Source: Brevundimonas sp. MF30-B (GTDB lineage: Bacteria; Pseudomonadota; Alphaproteobacteria; Caulobacterales; Caulobacteraceae). Taken from it: a stretch of DNA of 64,000 nucleotides. This document shows, piece by piece, positions 1 to 8,451 of the stretch; the stretch's first letter is position 1, and each line of letters begins with the position of its first letter. A program made the position numbers and the translations under genes. The notes beneath the pieces are model-generated. The model had not been told where the DNA came from, ran no database searches, and was given only the letters and a program-made list of their open reading frames with translations. The stretch is taken from contig NZ_CP038440.1 of NCBI RefSeq assembly GCF_004683885.1, forward strand, positions 2,638,001 to 2,702,000. The letters run 5' to 3'.

Positions 1-2258
1 CCGAACTGCTGAATAAGTCGTTCCAGGCGTCGGGAAAGACGAGCCAGGAGGCGTCGTCTGCGGCCTTGCAGCTGTCTCAAGCCCTGGCTTCCGGCAATCT
101 GGCCGGCGACGAACTGCGTTCCCTACGCGAAAACGCGCCCGAGCTAGCACAAGTCATCGCGCGGTCTATGGGCGTCGGCATCGGCGCGCTGAAAGACCTC
201 GGCGCCGAGGGCAAAATCACTGCGGACATCATCATCAACGCCATCCTCGGCGCGGGCGACACCATCGAGGCGAAGTTCAACTCGACCAGCGTCACGGTCG
301 GCCAGGCGCTGACCCAACTGAACAACAACCTAGGGGCCTTCATTGGCCGCCAGGACGAAAGCCTTTCGGCCTCTGATCGACTGGCCCAGGCGATCATTTG
401 GCTCGGAGAGAATCTGGACACGGTAGCGCAGCTTGTCGGCGTCCTCGCGGCGGTCATGGGCACGCGCTTCGTTCTGGCGATGACCGCCGGTAGCGGCTCC
501 ATGATAGCCCAGAGTATCGCGGCAGCCCGTCTTATCGCTTTCCAGACCGCAATGACGGCCAGCATGACCGGCGTCACGCGGGCCACCTTGATCTCAACGG
601 CTGCGATGCGGACCTTCACCGCTTCGATTGCTGCAAATCCGGTCGGCGCGCTCATTCTTGCCATCGCGGCCCTGACGACCGGCCTGCTCGCGCTCAAGGC
701 GACGACCGACGATGTCAGTGATGCGCTGGACCGGTCCGGCGAGTTACTGCGGGAATACAAGCAGTCGGCAGACAGCGCGGCTGATGGGAGCCAGAAGTTC
801 GGAGCGGACAGCGCGGGAGCCGTGTCGGGTGTAAACAGCCTGTGCGACGCGACTAGGAACCTCGCCGGCGAAACCCTCAAACTCGCAGACGCCCGCCTTC
901 AGGCCGCCCGAGCGGCCCGGCTAGAGCAGATCGCGTCAAACAGGGCTCTGGCACAGAAGCTGCGCAATCCGGGCATCATTCAGCGCGCCGCTGAGGGCGC
1001 CGGGGCCATCAGTCCTTACACGTCTAACGTTGCGAGGGCTGTTCAGGCGGGCCGAGAAGCCGCGGCCGACCGACTGGACCAGATGAGCGCTGAGCTGATG
1101 TCTCAAGCCATCGCCATCAGCACGTCACCGACGGCCAGGTTTACGACCGGCGGCGGATCCCTCAACGCTGTCGGGTCCACAGATTCCGGTGGCGGCAAGA
1201 AGCCCAAGGGCCCGACCGGCCCGACGCCCGAAGAACTGGCCGCGATGCGAGAAATGCTGCGCCTCCAGGGCCAGCTAGACCTCCAGCGCGCACAGGGCCG
1301 CGAAGAAGAGGCTATCGCCACCCAGCGCCAGATCGACCTGATCAATCTGACGCGGCAATACACGGACGCGCAGGTCGAGAACGCCGCCGAAGCGGCGCGG
1401 GCGCAGGTCGCCGCTGTTGCCACAGCAGAAGACTCGGCCCGTGGCCTGGCGATCCTGTGGGAGAACAATCAGCGCGCCATGGATGCGCTGTCCGAGGCTT
1501 CCCAGCGGGAAAACGCCCTCCTTCTCGACCGGCTGGGCTATGAGGCAGAACTGGCGCGGCTGTCTGGCGACCCCAGGCGGATTGAAGTGGCCGAGCGAGA
1601 ACTCTTCATCGAAGAGCGGATCAACGAAATCCTGCGGCTCCGGCCGGAACTGACGGCTGCTGCCGCCCGTGCCCAGGCCACCGAGGAAGCTGATGCTCTG
1701 AAGTCGGCCGGAATTTCGGGCGAGATGCGCGAAGAGTTCCGCCGCTCGTTCCGCGACGGCATCCGTGCTGCGATTGACGGGGACATGGGCGGATTCTTCG
1801 AGAACTTGGCCGACCGCTTCACCGACCGGATGCTGGATAACCTGGCCGACGACCTGTTCAACTTGCTTAGCCAGGCCGCCAAGGGCTTCGCTTCTGGCGG
1901 GGGTCAGGGCGGTGGATTCTTGTCATCTCTCCTGTCGTCGTTCGGCAGGCGCGCCACCGGCGGCCCGGTCACGGCTGGTCAGCCCTATATCGTTGGTGAG
2001 CGCCGCGCCGAGGTCTTCGTGCCCAGCGTCAACGGCACCGTCCTGCCTAGCGTCAACGCCGCAATGGGCCGGGCCCAGCGCGCGAGCCAGCAGCGCAGTG
2101 AACTGCTAATCCGCGTTCAGCCGAACGATGATCGGTTCGACGCCTATGTGGACAGCCGAGCGGAGCCGATGGCCTATCGGGCAGCAGCAGGCGCCGTCGC
2201 GGTCAACCAATCCCAGATGCGGACGGCGCAGCGCCGGGTGCGGCAGAGGTTCGTTTGA
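1..2258 (+). CDS. Phage tail tape measure protein (5' end outside window)
   Basis: The reading frame is open from base 3 at the left edge, so this is the C-terminal 751 residues of a longer protein. The tape measure sets tail length and fills the tail tube before ejection. The visible N-terminal part (KTSQEASSAALQLSQALASG, then GDELRSLRENAPELA and GAEGKITADI) matches the conserved N-terminal tape-measure domain of lambda-like and Mu-like tails. Hydrophobic segments follow at about residues 135-230, then a charged coiled-coil region (about 410-580). The C-terminus has a Gly-rich stretch and GGPVTAGQPYIVGERRAEVF, typical of tape measure C-termini. The stop shares one base with the next start (TGATG). 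Confidence 0.93.
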   Translation, partial: ELLNKSFQASGKTSQEASSAALQLSQALASGNLAGDELRSLRENAPELAQVIARSMGVGIGALKDLGAEGKITADIIINAILGAGDTIEAKFNSTSVTVGQALTQLNNNLGAFIGRQDESLSASDRLAQAIIWLGENLDTVAQLVGVLAAVMGTRFVLAMTAGSGSMIAQSIAAARLIAFQTAMTASMTGVTRATLISTAAMRTFTASIAANPVGALILAIAALTTGLLALKATTDDVSDALDRSGELLREYKQSADSAADGSQKFGADSAGAVSGVNSLCDATRNLAGETLKLADARLQAARAARLEQIASNRALAQKLRNPGIIQRAAEGAGAISPYTSNVARAVQAGREAAADRLDQMSAELMSQAIAISTSPTARFTTGGGSLNAVGSTDSGGGKKPKGPTGPTPEELAAMREMLRLQGQLDLQRAQGREEEAIATQRQIDLINLTRQYTDAQVENAAEAARAQVAAVATAEDSARGLAILWENNQRAMDALSEASQRENALLLDRLGYEAELARLSGDPRRIEVAERELFIEERINEILRLRPELTAAAARAQATEEADALKSAGISGEMREEFRRSFRDGIRAAIDGDMGGFFENLADRFTDRMLDNLADDLFNLLSQAAKGFASGGGQGGGFLSSLLSSFGRRATGGPVTAGQPYIVGERRAEVFVPSVNGTVLPSVNAAMGRAQRASQQRSELLIRVQPNDDRFDAYVDSRAEPMAYRAAAGAVAVNQSQMRTAQRRVRQRFV

Positions 2259-2851
2259 TGGCGGTAGAGATCGTTCTGCCGCGCCGGACGCGGGTTACCA
2301 TTCGCGAGGTATCCCGCGCTCGCAGCCTCGCGCCGTCGTTCGGCGGCGGGCCCGAAAGCATGATCCAGCGCCTTGGCACGCGCTCGGCCATGTCGATCGA
2401 TATACCGCCCGTGTCGTCGGGGGCCTGCGGCCCTGCACTCATCGCGGATCTGCTGCGAGCCCGCACCGAGGGTGCTCTTGTGCGAATTCCGGAGCCAAAG
2501 CTTCCGGAAAAGGACTACGGCACATCGCTCATCGCCGGGTCTGGCCAGACCGGCTCCAATCTGGTCGTTGGCGGCGTGCCGGCGGGGACAGTCGTGCCTA
2601 AGGGCAAGTGGCTCTCGGTCATCATCGCGGGACGTCGCTATGCCTATGTGATCACAGCGGCTGCCACATCGGACGGTGGGGCGCTCGTCACGCTCCCCAT
2701 CTGGCCAATGATCCGTCGTTCGCCGCCGCACCTGGCTGTGGTCGAGCTTGCCGCTCCTAAAATGGAGGGCTTCGTGCAGGGCGTGGTTGAGCGCGACGTG
2801 CAGTCCATCGGCGCGATCTCAGTCGCCTTCACCATCACCGAGCGCGAGTAG
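2258..2851 (+). CDS. Phage tail assembly protein of unknown function
   Basis: A 197-residue protein that I do not recognise as a named family. The ATG at 2258 overlaps the tape-measure stop (TGATG) and is preferred over a TTG one codon earlier. It lies between the tape measure and other distal-tail genes, the position normally held by distal tail or hub-associated proteins. There is no signal peptide or membrane segment. Beta-rich composition near the end (KWLSVIIAGRRYAYVITA) fits a structural protein. Role in tail tip assembly is inferred from position only. Confidence 0.8.
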   Translation: MAVEIVLPRRTRVTIREVSRARSLAPSFGGGPESMIQRLGTRSAMSIDIPPVSSGACGPALIADLLRARTEGALVRIPEPKLPEKDYGTSLIAGSGQTGSNLVVGGVPAGTVVPKGKWLSVIIAGRRYAYVITAAATSDGGALVTLPIWPMIRRSPPHLAVVELAAPKMEGFVQGVVERDVQSIGAISVAFTITERE

Positions 2852-2853
2852 TC

Positions 2854-3525
2854 ATGCCCCTGAACGCGTCCCTGGACGCCGCGCTGAAAGGTGCGGCGCC
2901 GTTGGTGTGCCTGCTTCTCAAGATCGAGCTGCCGGACCACACCATTCGCATCACCGATGGCGCGGGCCAAGTCGTGTTCGGCGGCGAGACCTACAGCGGC
3001 GAGGACGCGGTCTACGGGACGCTGGATCAGGTCGAGACGGTTGCGGAGCAGATCGGCACCGAGGCGCCCAAGGTCCGGTTCGGCTTCCTCCCGGCCTCTC
3101 TCGCGGCCCTGGCGTCGATCACCAACCCCGCCAATCAGGGCGCGCCGGTCAGCCTGTGGTTCGCCGCGGTCAATCCTTCAACCGGCCTGCTGATCGGTGA
3201 TCCTGAACTGCTGTTCCTCGGAGAGCTGGACACGGCGGACACCGAGACCTCGGAGGGCTCGACGCTGATCACCTTCGACGTGGCCTCGGCCTGGGAGCGG
3301 CTGTTCGACGCCTCGGAGGGCCAGCGGCTCAACAACACCTTCATTCAGTCAGTCTGGCCCGGCGCCAGGGGCGCGGAGTTCGTGTCCCAGGTCCAGCGCG
3401 ATCTGCCGTGGGGCTATGACGCGCCGCGACCGGCTGTTGTGCGCGACGGCTACACGGCCGGCGTGCCCGGCAGCGGCGGCAATGGCGCGGGCGGCGGCTG
3501 GCGCTATACGGACGTGCCCTACTGA
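2854..3525 (+). CDS. Phage distal tail protein, DUF2163-like
   Basis: A 223-residue protein beginning two bases after the preceding stop. The N-terminus contains LLLKIELPDHTIRITDGAG and a beta-rich segment with GGETYSGED, resembling the tail proteins found between the tape measure and the NlpC/P60-like protein in alphaproteobacterial phages and gene transfer agents. A Gly-rich tail (GSGGNGAGGGWRY) ends the protein. The stop shares one base with the next start. Assignment to DUF2163 is from remembered family features and should be read as probable, not certain. Confidence 0.72.
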   Translation: MPLNASLDAALKGAAPLVCLLLKIELPDHTIRITDGAGQVVFGGETYSGEDAVYGTLDQVETVAEQIGTEAPKVRFGFLPASLAALASITNPANQGAPVSLWFAAVNPSTGLLIGDPELLFLGELDTADTETSEGSTLITFDVASAWERLFDASEGQRLNNTFIQSVWPGARGAEFVSQVQRDLPWGYDAPRPAVVRDGYTAGVPGSGGNGAGGGWRYTDVPY

Positions 3526-3959
3526 TGCGGCCCGAACTCGTCCGCCGCGTCGCTGCGGCCCAGGCCTGCATCGACCGTTTCGCCGGCAAGCCCTACGACT
3601 GCGCCAAGAGCCGCGACTGCATCCGGCTCGCCGGTCACGCGCTGCACAAGCTGGGCAAGCGCGTCAGCCTGACGAAGGGGCTTCGCTATTCCAGCGAGGC
3701 CGGCGGGGTCAGGGCCATGCGTAAGCTGGGCTTCTCGAACCTGCTGGAGGCGGTGGACGCCGCGCTTGGCGAAGAGAACCGGATTGCCCCGGCGGCAGCC
3801 CTGCCCGGAGACATCATCGCGCTGCCGACCGAGGGAGATAACCCTTTCGGCTGCGCGCTGGCGGTGGCAGTCGGAAACGGCCGGGTGATCGGCTTCCAGA
3901 ACGGTCATGGCGTGGTGGTCCAGCCGCTCCAGTATCTCGCGGCCTGGAGGTCGATCTAA
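3525..3959 (+). CDS. NlpC/P60-like tail-associated protein (DUF6950-like)
   Basis: A 144-residue protein starting at an ATG that overlaps the previous stop (TGATG). It has the outline of a compact papain-fold cell-wall peptidase: a possible nucleophile region FAGKPYDCAKSRDC (two Cys, about residues 21-34), a central LPGDIIALP strand near 90, and a C-terminal GFQNGHGVVV segment with a His in the expected place. Proteins of this kind sit just before the host-specificity tip protein and are thought to help the tail breach peptidoglycan. Enzyme activity is inferred. The family name is a best guess. Confidence 0.75.
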   Translation: MRPELVRRVAAAQACIDRFAGKPYDCAKSRDCIRLAGHALHKLGKRVSLTKGLRYSSEAGGVRAMRKLGFSNLLEAVDAALGEENRIAPAAALPGDIIALPTEGDNPFGCALAVAVGNGRVIGFQNGHGVVVQPLQYLAAWRSI

Positions 3960-6820
3960 TGCCGATGATCGCCGGGGCCGCTGCTGCCGCAGTGACGTGG
4001 ATTGGTGGAGCCGCAAGCACACTGACCGGCCTTCTCGCGGCTCCTATGGTCGGGGCGCTTGGAGAGGGAGCGGCCATCGCGCTCGCTGGGGGGCTACTGA
4101 AGACAACCGCGTTGCTTGGCGCATCCACAGCGCTGAGCGCCCTGACCCAGCCACGCGTCGGCGCTGGCGGCTCGCCCATCGCCTTCAAGGCCGACCCGGC
4201 GGCTCCACTTTCGGGCGCCATGGGCCGCACCGGCGTAGGTGGCCGTCAGGTCCACGCCAACGTCTGGGGCAAGTCCAACCTCCTGATCTCGTTCGCCACG
4301 GTGCTGAGCCTGGGTCCGATCCAGGCGGTCGACGGCTTCACCGCCAACACCTTCGCGGTGACCTTCCCTGGTGCTCAAGGCCTCGCCGCTCCGGTTGAGC
4401 CCTATCGCGACAAGATGTGGCAATCCCGCCGCCTGGGCCTGCCGACCGACGCCGCCCTGCTGCCCCCGACGAACGTGTCCAACGGCTCGCCGGGCATGAC
4501 CGAATGGACCTCGGCTCACACCCTCCCCCAAATGGCCCAGGTCTTCTGGACCATGCAGAACAACTCCAAGCGGGCGTCGTATGAAAGCGGCGTTCCTCGC
4601 CCGCTCTGGACCCTGCTGGGGATGCGGGTCTGGGATCCGCGCCAGGACAGCACCTATCCCGGCGGCTCGGGTGCGCAGCGCCGCGACGACTGGCGCACCT
4701 GGACTTACTCGGAGAGCCCCCAGCTTCACGCCCTGGCCTGGGCACGCGGTCACCACAAGCTGAACGCGGACGGATCGATCGACCGGACGAAGCGTCTTGC
4801 CGGTGTCGGAGCGCCAGACGCCGCCATCGACATCGACAGCTTTGTCCAGGGCGCCAACATCGCGCAGGCCAATGGCTGGGTCATCTCCGGCGAATGGACG
4901 ACAGCCGACGACAAATGGCAGGTCCTGGCCTCGATGCTCCAGGCCGGCGGCGCTGTCCCGCTGAACCGCGGCGCGCAGATCGGCTGCATGACCGAGGCCC
5001 CGCGTGCGTCGATCCTGACACTGACGGGCGCGGACATCGTGGGCCCGGTGTCGCTGAGCGTCATGGCCAGCCGCCGGGACCGCTACAACACCGTCATCCC
5101 GCGCTATCGCTCGGAGACACATCGCTGGGAGCAGGTCGCGGCTGGCGAGGTCACGTCCAGCACTTACCGGACTGAGGACCGCAACGAGCCCCGCACGCGC
5201 GAGATCGCCTACAACTACGTCCGGCTGGCGAAGCAGGCTGCGGAGCTTGCCGCCTATGACCTGGCTACGGCGCGGGAGACCCTGCGTGGGTCGATCCCGT
5301 CAATGCCCTATATGCTGGGCCTGCGCGCCGGGGACGCCTTCACGGTCTCAGAGCCGGAGCTTGCCCTGAACGGGCAAAAGTTCGTGCTGGAAAAGCGCGC
5401 CTTCGACCCGGGGTCCACCATCGTCACGCTGGAGGCCCGCTCGGAGACGGACGGCAAGCACGCGTGGGCTCTGGGCCAAGCCGCGAGCCCCCCGCCGTCG
5501 CCTTCTCTCACCCCGCCGGACACCAAACCAGATGCACCGGATGCTGAAGACTGGACCGTCACGCCCCGTCCGCCGGCTGCAGATGGAACGCAGCAGCCCG
5601 GCCTGATCATTCAGGGTGAGGTTCTGGACGGCCTGGGGTCTGTGCTGGTCGAGGTCGGCACGTCATCGGAAGGCCCGTGGCAGCAGGTCTACGAAGGCCC
5701 GCCGACGTCCGAAATCATCCGCGCTGACGGCCTGACGCCGGGAGCTGCCTATCATGTGGCCATCACCTACCGCTCGGTGCGCGGAACGCCCTCCGACCGC
5801 CTGATCCTTGGCCCCTACACCGCCCCCGGCCTCACCTCCGGCGGCACTACGGTCCCGACCGATGGCGTGAACCGGGTTCCCCTGTCCAACTTCGAACGGA
5901 ACCTGTTCGGATGGGGTTTAGGCTTCAACTCAAGCGGCCTTCCCGTTGGGATTGACCGGGCCGAGGCAGAGGGCCGCCGATACATCGCGACCTCGACCAC
6001 GTTTACTGCAGCGGGCCAGGTTTATGCCTTCGGCTCCACCAAGGCGTTCAGGGTGGCGGGCGGCGAGCGTCTGTCCTGCCAGATGGGCGTCAACACCTAT
6101 GGCGTGGGTACGCTTTACGCCGCGGTTGTCTTCTTCGACCCCGATGGGGACTACATCGGGACGGCGTATTTCGGCTTCGCAGGCCCTCTGACGCCCTATG
6201 GCGAGCAGCTGGCCGGCTTCATCGTGGCGCCGGTGAACGCGCACACCGCTGTAATATTCGCGGATGTGCACTCGACCGGCGCGGGCTTTGGCGGCGGGCT
6301 GATCATCGAGCCCATGGTCTCGGGCGCCAATGCCGGTCAGACCGAACACCCGCCCTATACGACCGGCCCCATCGACCTGACCGAACAAATTCAATGGATC
6401 GACGACACTGGCCGCATCCGTGACGGCCGGGGGCTGCCGATCAACGCCGCCGGGGGCGCCGGCATCGTCCTGAGCCCCCGTCAGACGCTCTATCCCTGGA
6501 CACCACCTCATACGGCCATCCGCGTCGTCTCCCACACCGCGACCCTTGTCGGCGGCTACGTCATCACCAACCCGTCAGCCTATGTGACCGGGCTCTCTGC
6601 GGACACGACCTACGCCGTGTTCAGGGATCTGGTCGCTGGCACCTATCTGCCGATCAGTAGCGACACCGCGCCCTACATGACCTCGCCGGATCGCTACCTG
6701 TTCCTGGGCACGCAGACCACGTCGGTTGACGCCTCGGGCACCTATACGCCGCCTGATGGCCCCCCGCCGGGCGGCGGTGTGATCCCCGGCGCGCCCTCCC
6801 TGACCCCGGAGACACCGTGA
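3959..6820 (+). CDS. Phage tail tip / host-specificity protein (J-like)
   Basis: The largest tail protein here, 953 residues, starting in a TAATG overlap. The N-terminus is hydrophobic and Ala/Gly-rich (residues 1-65), as in many J-like tip proteins. A long baseplate-hub-like region follows, including TFAVTFPGAQGL and YNYVRLAKQAAELAAYDL, with a Pro-rich linker near residues 505-540. A fibronectin-III-like segment (about 545-620, ending in ITYRSVRGTPSDR) precedes a carbohydrate-binding-like beta region. The C-terminus has a Pro/Gly-rich end. It probably forms the central fibre that contacts the host envelope. The exact receptor cannot be inferred. Confidence 0.82.
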   Translation: MPMIAGAAAAAVTWIGGAASTLTGLLAAPMVGALGEGAAIALAGGLLKTTALLGASTALSALTQPRVGAGGSPIAFKADPAAPLSGAMGRTGVGGRQVHANVWGKSNLLISFATVLSLGPIQAVDGFTANTFAVTFPGAQGLAAPVEPYRDKMWQSRRLGLPTDAALLPPTNVSNGSPGMTEWTSAHTLPQMAQVFWTMQNNSKRASYESGVPRPLWTLLGMRVWDPRQDSTYPGGSGAQRRDDWRTWTYSESPQLHALAWARGHHKLNADGSIDRTKRLAGVGAPDAAIDIDSFVQGANIAQANGWVISGEWTTADDKWQVLASMLQAGGAVPLNRGAQIGCMTEAPRASILTLTGADIVGPVSLSVMASRRDRYNTVIPRYRSETHRWEQVAAGEVTSSTYRTEDRNEPRTREIAYNYVRLAKQAAELAAYDLATARETLRGSIPSMPYMLGLRAGDAFTVSEPELALNGQKFVLEKRAFDPGSTIVTLEARSETDGKHAWALGQAASPPPSPSLTPPDTKPDAPDAEDWTVTPRPPAADGTQQPGLIIQGEVLDGLGSVLVEVGTSSEGPWQQVYEGPPTSEIIRADGLTPGAAYHVAITYRSVRGTPSDRLILGPYTAPGLTSGGTTVPTDGVNRVPLSNFERNLFGWGLGFNSSGLPVGIDRAEAEGRRYIATSTTFTAAGQVYAFGSTKAFRVAGGERLSCQMGVNTYGVGTLYAAVVFFDPDGDYIGTAYFGFAGPLTPYGEQLAGFIVAPVNAHTAVIFADVHSTGAGFGGGLIIEPMVSGANAGQTEHPPYTTGPIDLTEQIQWIDDTGRIRDGRGLPINAAGGAGIVLSPRQTLYPWTPPHTAIRVVSHTATLVGGYVITNPSAYVTGLSADTTYAVFRDLVAGTYLPISSDTAPYMTSPDRYLFLGTQTTSVDASGTYTPPDGPPPGGGVIPGAPSLTPETP

Positions 6821-7227
6821 TGGAAGACGTCACCGATCAATTCGACGACGTGAACGAGTACGACCGCCTGTTCCGCACACCGCAAGGCTACCTGGCTAAG
6901 GTGCGTGTCGAGGACATCAGCGCCAATCCAACGGTCGTCTCGTTCAAGGTCACCGGATCATGGGCGGACGACGCTACTGGCAAGGCCAAACCGTTCGGAC
7001 AGGCCTGGTTCATCGTGGAGCCGCATGAGGTGACAGCCCGGCCGGACACGCCGGTCGATCTGCCGGCCCTGATCGAAGATGCGCGGGAGCGTGTCGCCCT
7101 GCGCGTTGAAGCTGCTGCTGTGAACCACGAGGCGGTCTGTTCCCTCCCCGGCGTCAAGGCGAAGGCTGTAGCCAACCCGTCTCAGCCGGCCCCGATGGCC
7201 CCACCCGGACCGCTGGTCCTGACCTGA
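6820..7227 (+). CDS. Small phage protein of unknown function
   Basis: A 135-residue soluble protein. ATG at 6820 overlaps the preceding stop (TGATG); a GTG one codon upstream is also in frame. The N-terminal half is acidic (EDVTDQFDDVNEYDRLFRTP) and the end is Pro/Ala-rich (SQPAPMAPPGPLVLT). Its position between the tip protein and the fibre genes suggests a structural or assembly role. I recognise no family. Confidence 0.75.
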   Translation: MEDVTDQFDDVNEYDRLFRTPQGYLAKVRVEDISANPTVVSFKVTGSWADDATGKAKPFGQAWFIVEPHEVTARPDTPVDLPALIEDARERVALRVEAAAVNHEAVCSLPGVKAKAVANPSQPAPMAPPGPLVLT

Positions 7228-7335
7228 TCGTTCTGGAGGCGACCTCGCCTTCATCGCCGTGCTGCTGAACCGCACACGAGACTGAACCCCGGCCCAGCCG
7301 GTCCCCTGAACCCATCGCATAGGAGCCGAGAGCCC

Positions 7336-8025
7336 TCACGCCGACCGCGTTCGCCTCTTCTTCGACCGGCTAGGGTCAGGTGGAGAGAAGAGCTCGCTAT
7401 CAGCCCAACCCCGGCGGCGACGAAGAGAAATCAAAAGGGGATCCAGGCCAGTTTTCTCGGCAGCCTCTGCAATCGTGACCCGGCGACCTCCCAGGTTGAC
7501 CAAGGCGCTGGATCGCCGGTTTCGTGCTTGTTCGGTCCTTGTTGCCCAGCGACAATTTCCCCGCTCGTAATCGCCGTCGTTGTCTATGCGCTCGACAGAA
7601 TAACCCGGCCCTGGCCTTGGGCCCATGTCGGCAATGAAGTTTGCAAAATCCGCTCGCCATTCTGGGCTGATGGAGATTCCTCTTCCGCCGTAACGTTCAT
7701 ACGATTTTACGTTCGGGTTCTCGCATCGGGACAGAATGTGTCGATAGCTCCGATACTCTGGCGAGCCGTGCCAGCCGTGCCGATGGTTTCGGCCTGCTAC
7801 GAGTGTTTCATGTCCTAGGCACCCGCAACTGCGAACCCGACCGGTCTTGAGCAAAGAACTGCTCGTCAGCTTCACCTTCCCGCAGTCGCACCGACAAGAA
7901 TAGTACCGATATTTGTCGCGGGCTTCTCTTGGCCTGGGCGCCAGGCTTTCCACAACCAACCGACCGAACCTCTGGCCCTCAAGGCCAGGCCAACGCCCTA
8001 TGGAGACAGAAATGGCATCGCTCAT
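7336..8025 (-). CDS. HNH homing-type endonuclease, copy 1
   Basis: A 229-residue protein on the strand opposite to the phage tail operon. It has an N-terminal Cys cluster (CRCDCG then SCGC, about residues 45-70) that looks like a zinc ribbon, a central HNH-like core (YSVERIDNDGDYERGNCRWA followed by TEQARNRR), and a C-terminal NUMOD-like DNA-binding segment (RVTIAEAAEKTGLD). The same three-part layout occurs in the gene at 13687-14304. The ATG at 8025 lies inside the beginning of the next structural gene, so the two starts overlap divergently by 14 bp; an upstream start at 8103 is possible. The first His of the core is Tyr here, as can occur in this family. Free-standing HNH genes are mobile in phages. 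Cleavage activity is not proven. Confidence 0.82.
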   Translation of the reverse strand: MSDAISVSIGRWPGLEGQRFGRLVVESLAPRPREARDKYRYYSCRCDCGKVKLTSSSLLKTGRVRSCGCLGHETLVAGRNHRHGWHGSPEYRSYRHILSRCENPNVKSYERYGGRGISISPEWRADFANFIADMGPRPGPGYSVERIDNDGDYERGNCRWATRTEQARNRRSSALVNLGGRRVTIAEAAEKTGLDPLLISLRRRRGWADSELFSPPDPSRSKKRRTRSA

Positions 8026-8428
8026 CTTCAACTCGTTCTTCGACGATCTTGCTCGCGGAAACATTAACCCATCGGCAGATACGTTCAAGGTCATGCTGGT
8101 CACATCGGCCTATACCGAGAACAAAGACACCCATCTCAAACGGTCGGACGTGACCAACGAGGTGACCGGAACCGGCTATACGGCTGGCGGCCCCACCACG
8201 ACGGTCACGATCACCAAGGACACGACCAACGACCGGCTGAACGTCGAGATCGGCGCCTTCTCTCTGTCCAACACGACCCTGACCGCTCGCAAGGCCGTCA
8301 TCTACAAGGCGCGGGGCGGTGCAGCTTCTGCCGACGAGCTGGTGGCTGTCATCGACAACGGCTCGGACCTGGTTTCGTCCAACGGCACCTTCGCCTGGGG
8401 CGCCTCGACCATCCGCATCCAGAACTAA
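8012..8428 (+). CDS. Phage structural protein of unknown function
   Basis: A 138-residue protein starting at ATG 8012 after GGAGA with about 6-base spacing; the open frame extends upstream to 7913 but the family normally begins MASLIFNSFFDDLARGNIN. The segment FKVMLVTSAY, and TNEVTGTGYTAGG after it, are common in siphophage structural proteins near the tail fibre genes. Its ribosome-binding site and first codons are read antisense by the HNH gene above, so homing of that gene preserved this start. Confidence 0.83.
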   Translation: MASLIFNSFFDDLARGNINPSADTFKVMLVTSAYTENKDTHLKRSDVTNEVTGTGYTAGGPTTTVTITKDTTNDRLNVEIGAFSLSNTTLTARKAVIYKARGGAASADELVAVIDNGSDLVSSNGTFAWGASTIRIQN

Positions 8429-8451
8429 GCCTGCCGCGCGGGGCCTGACCC

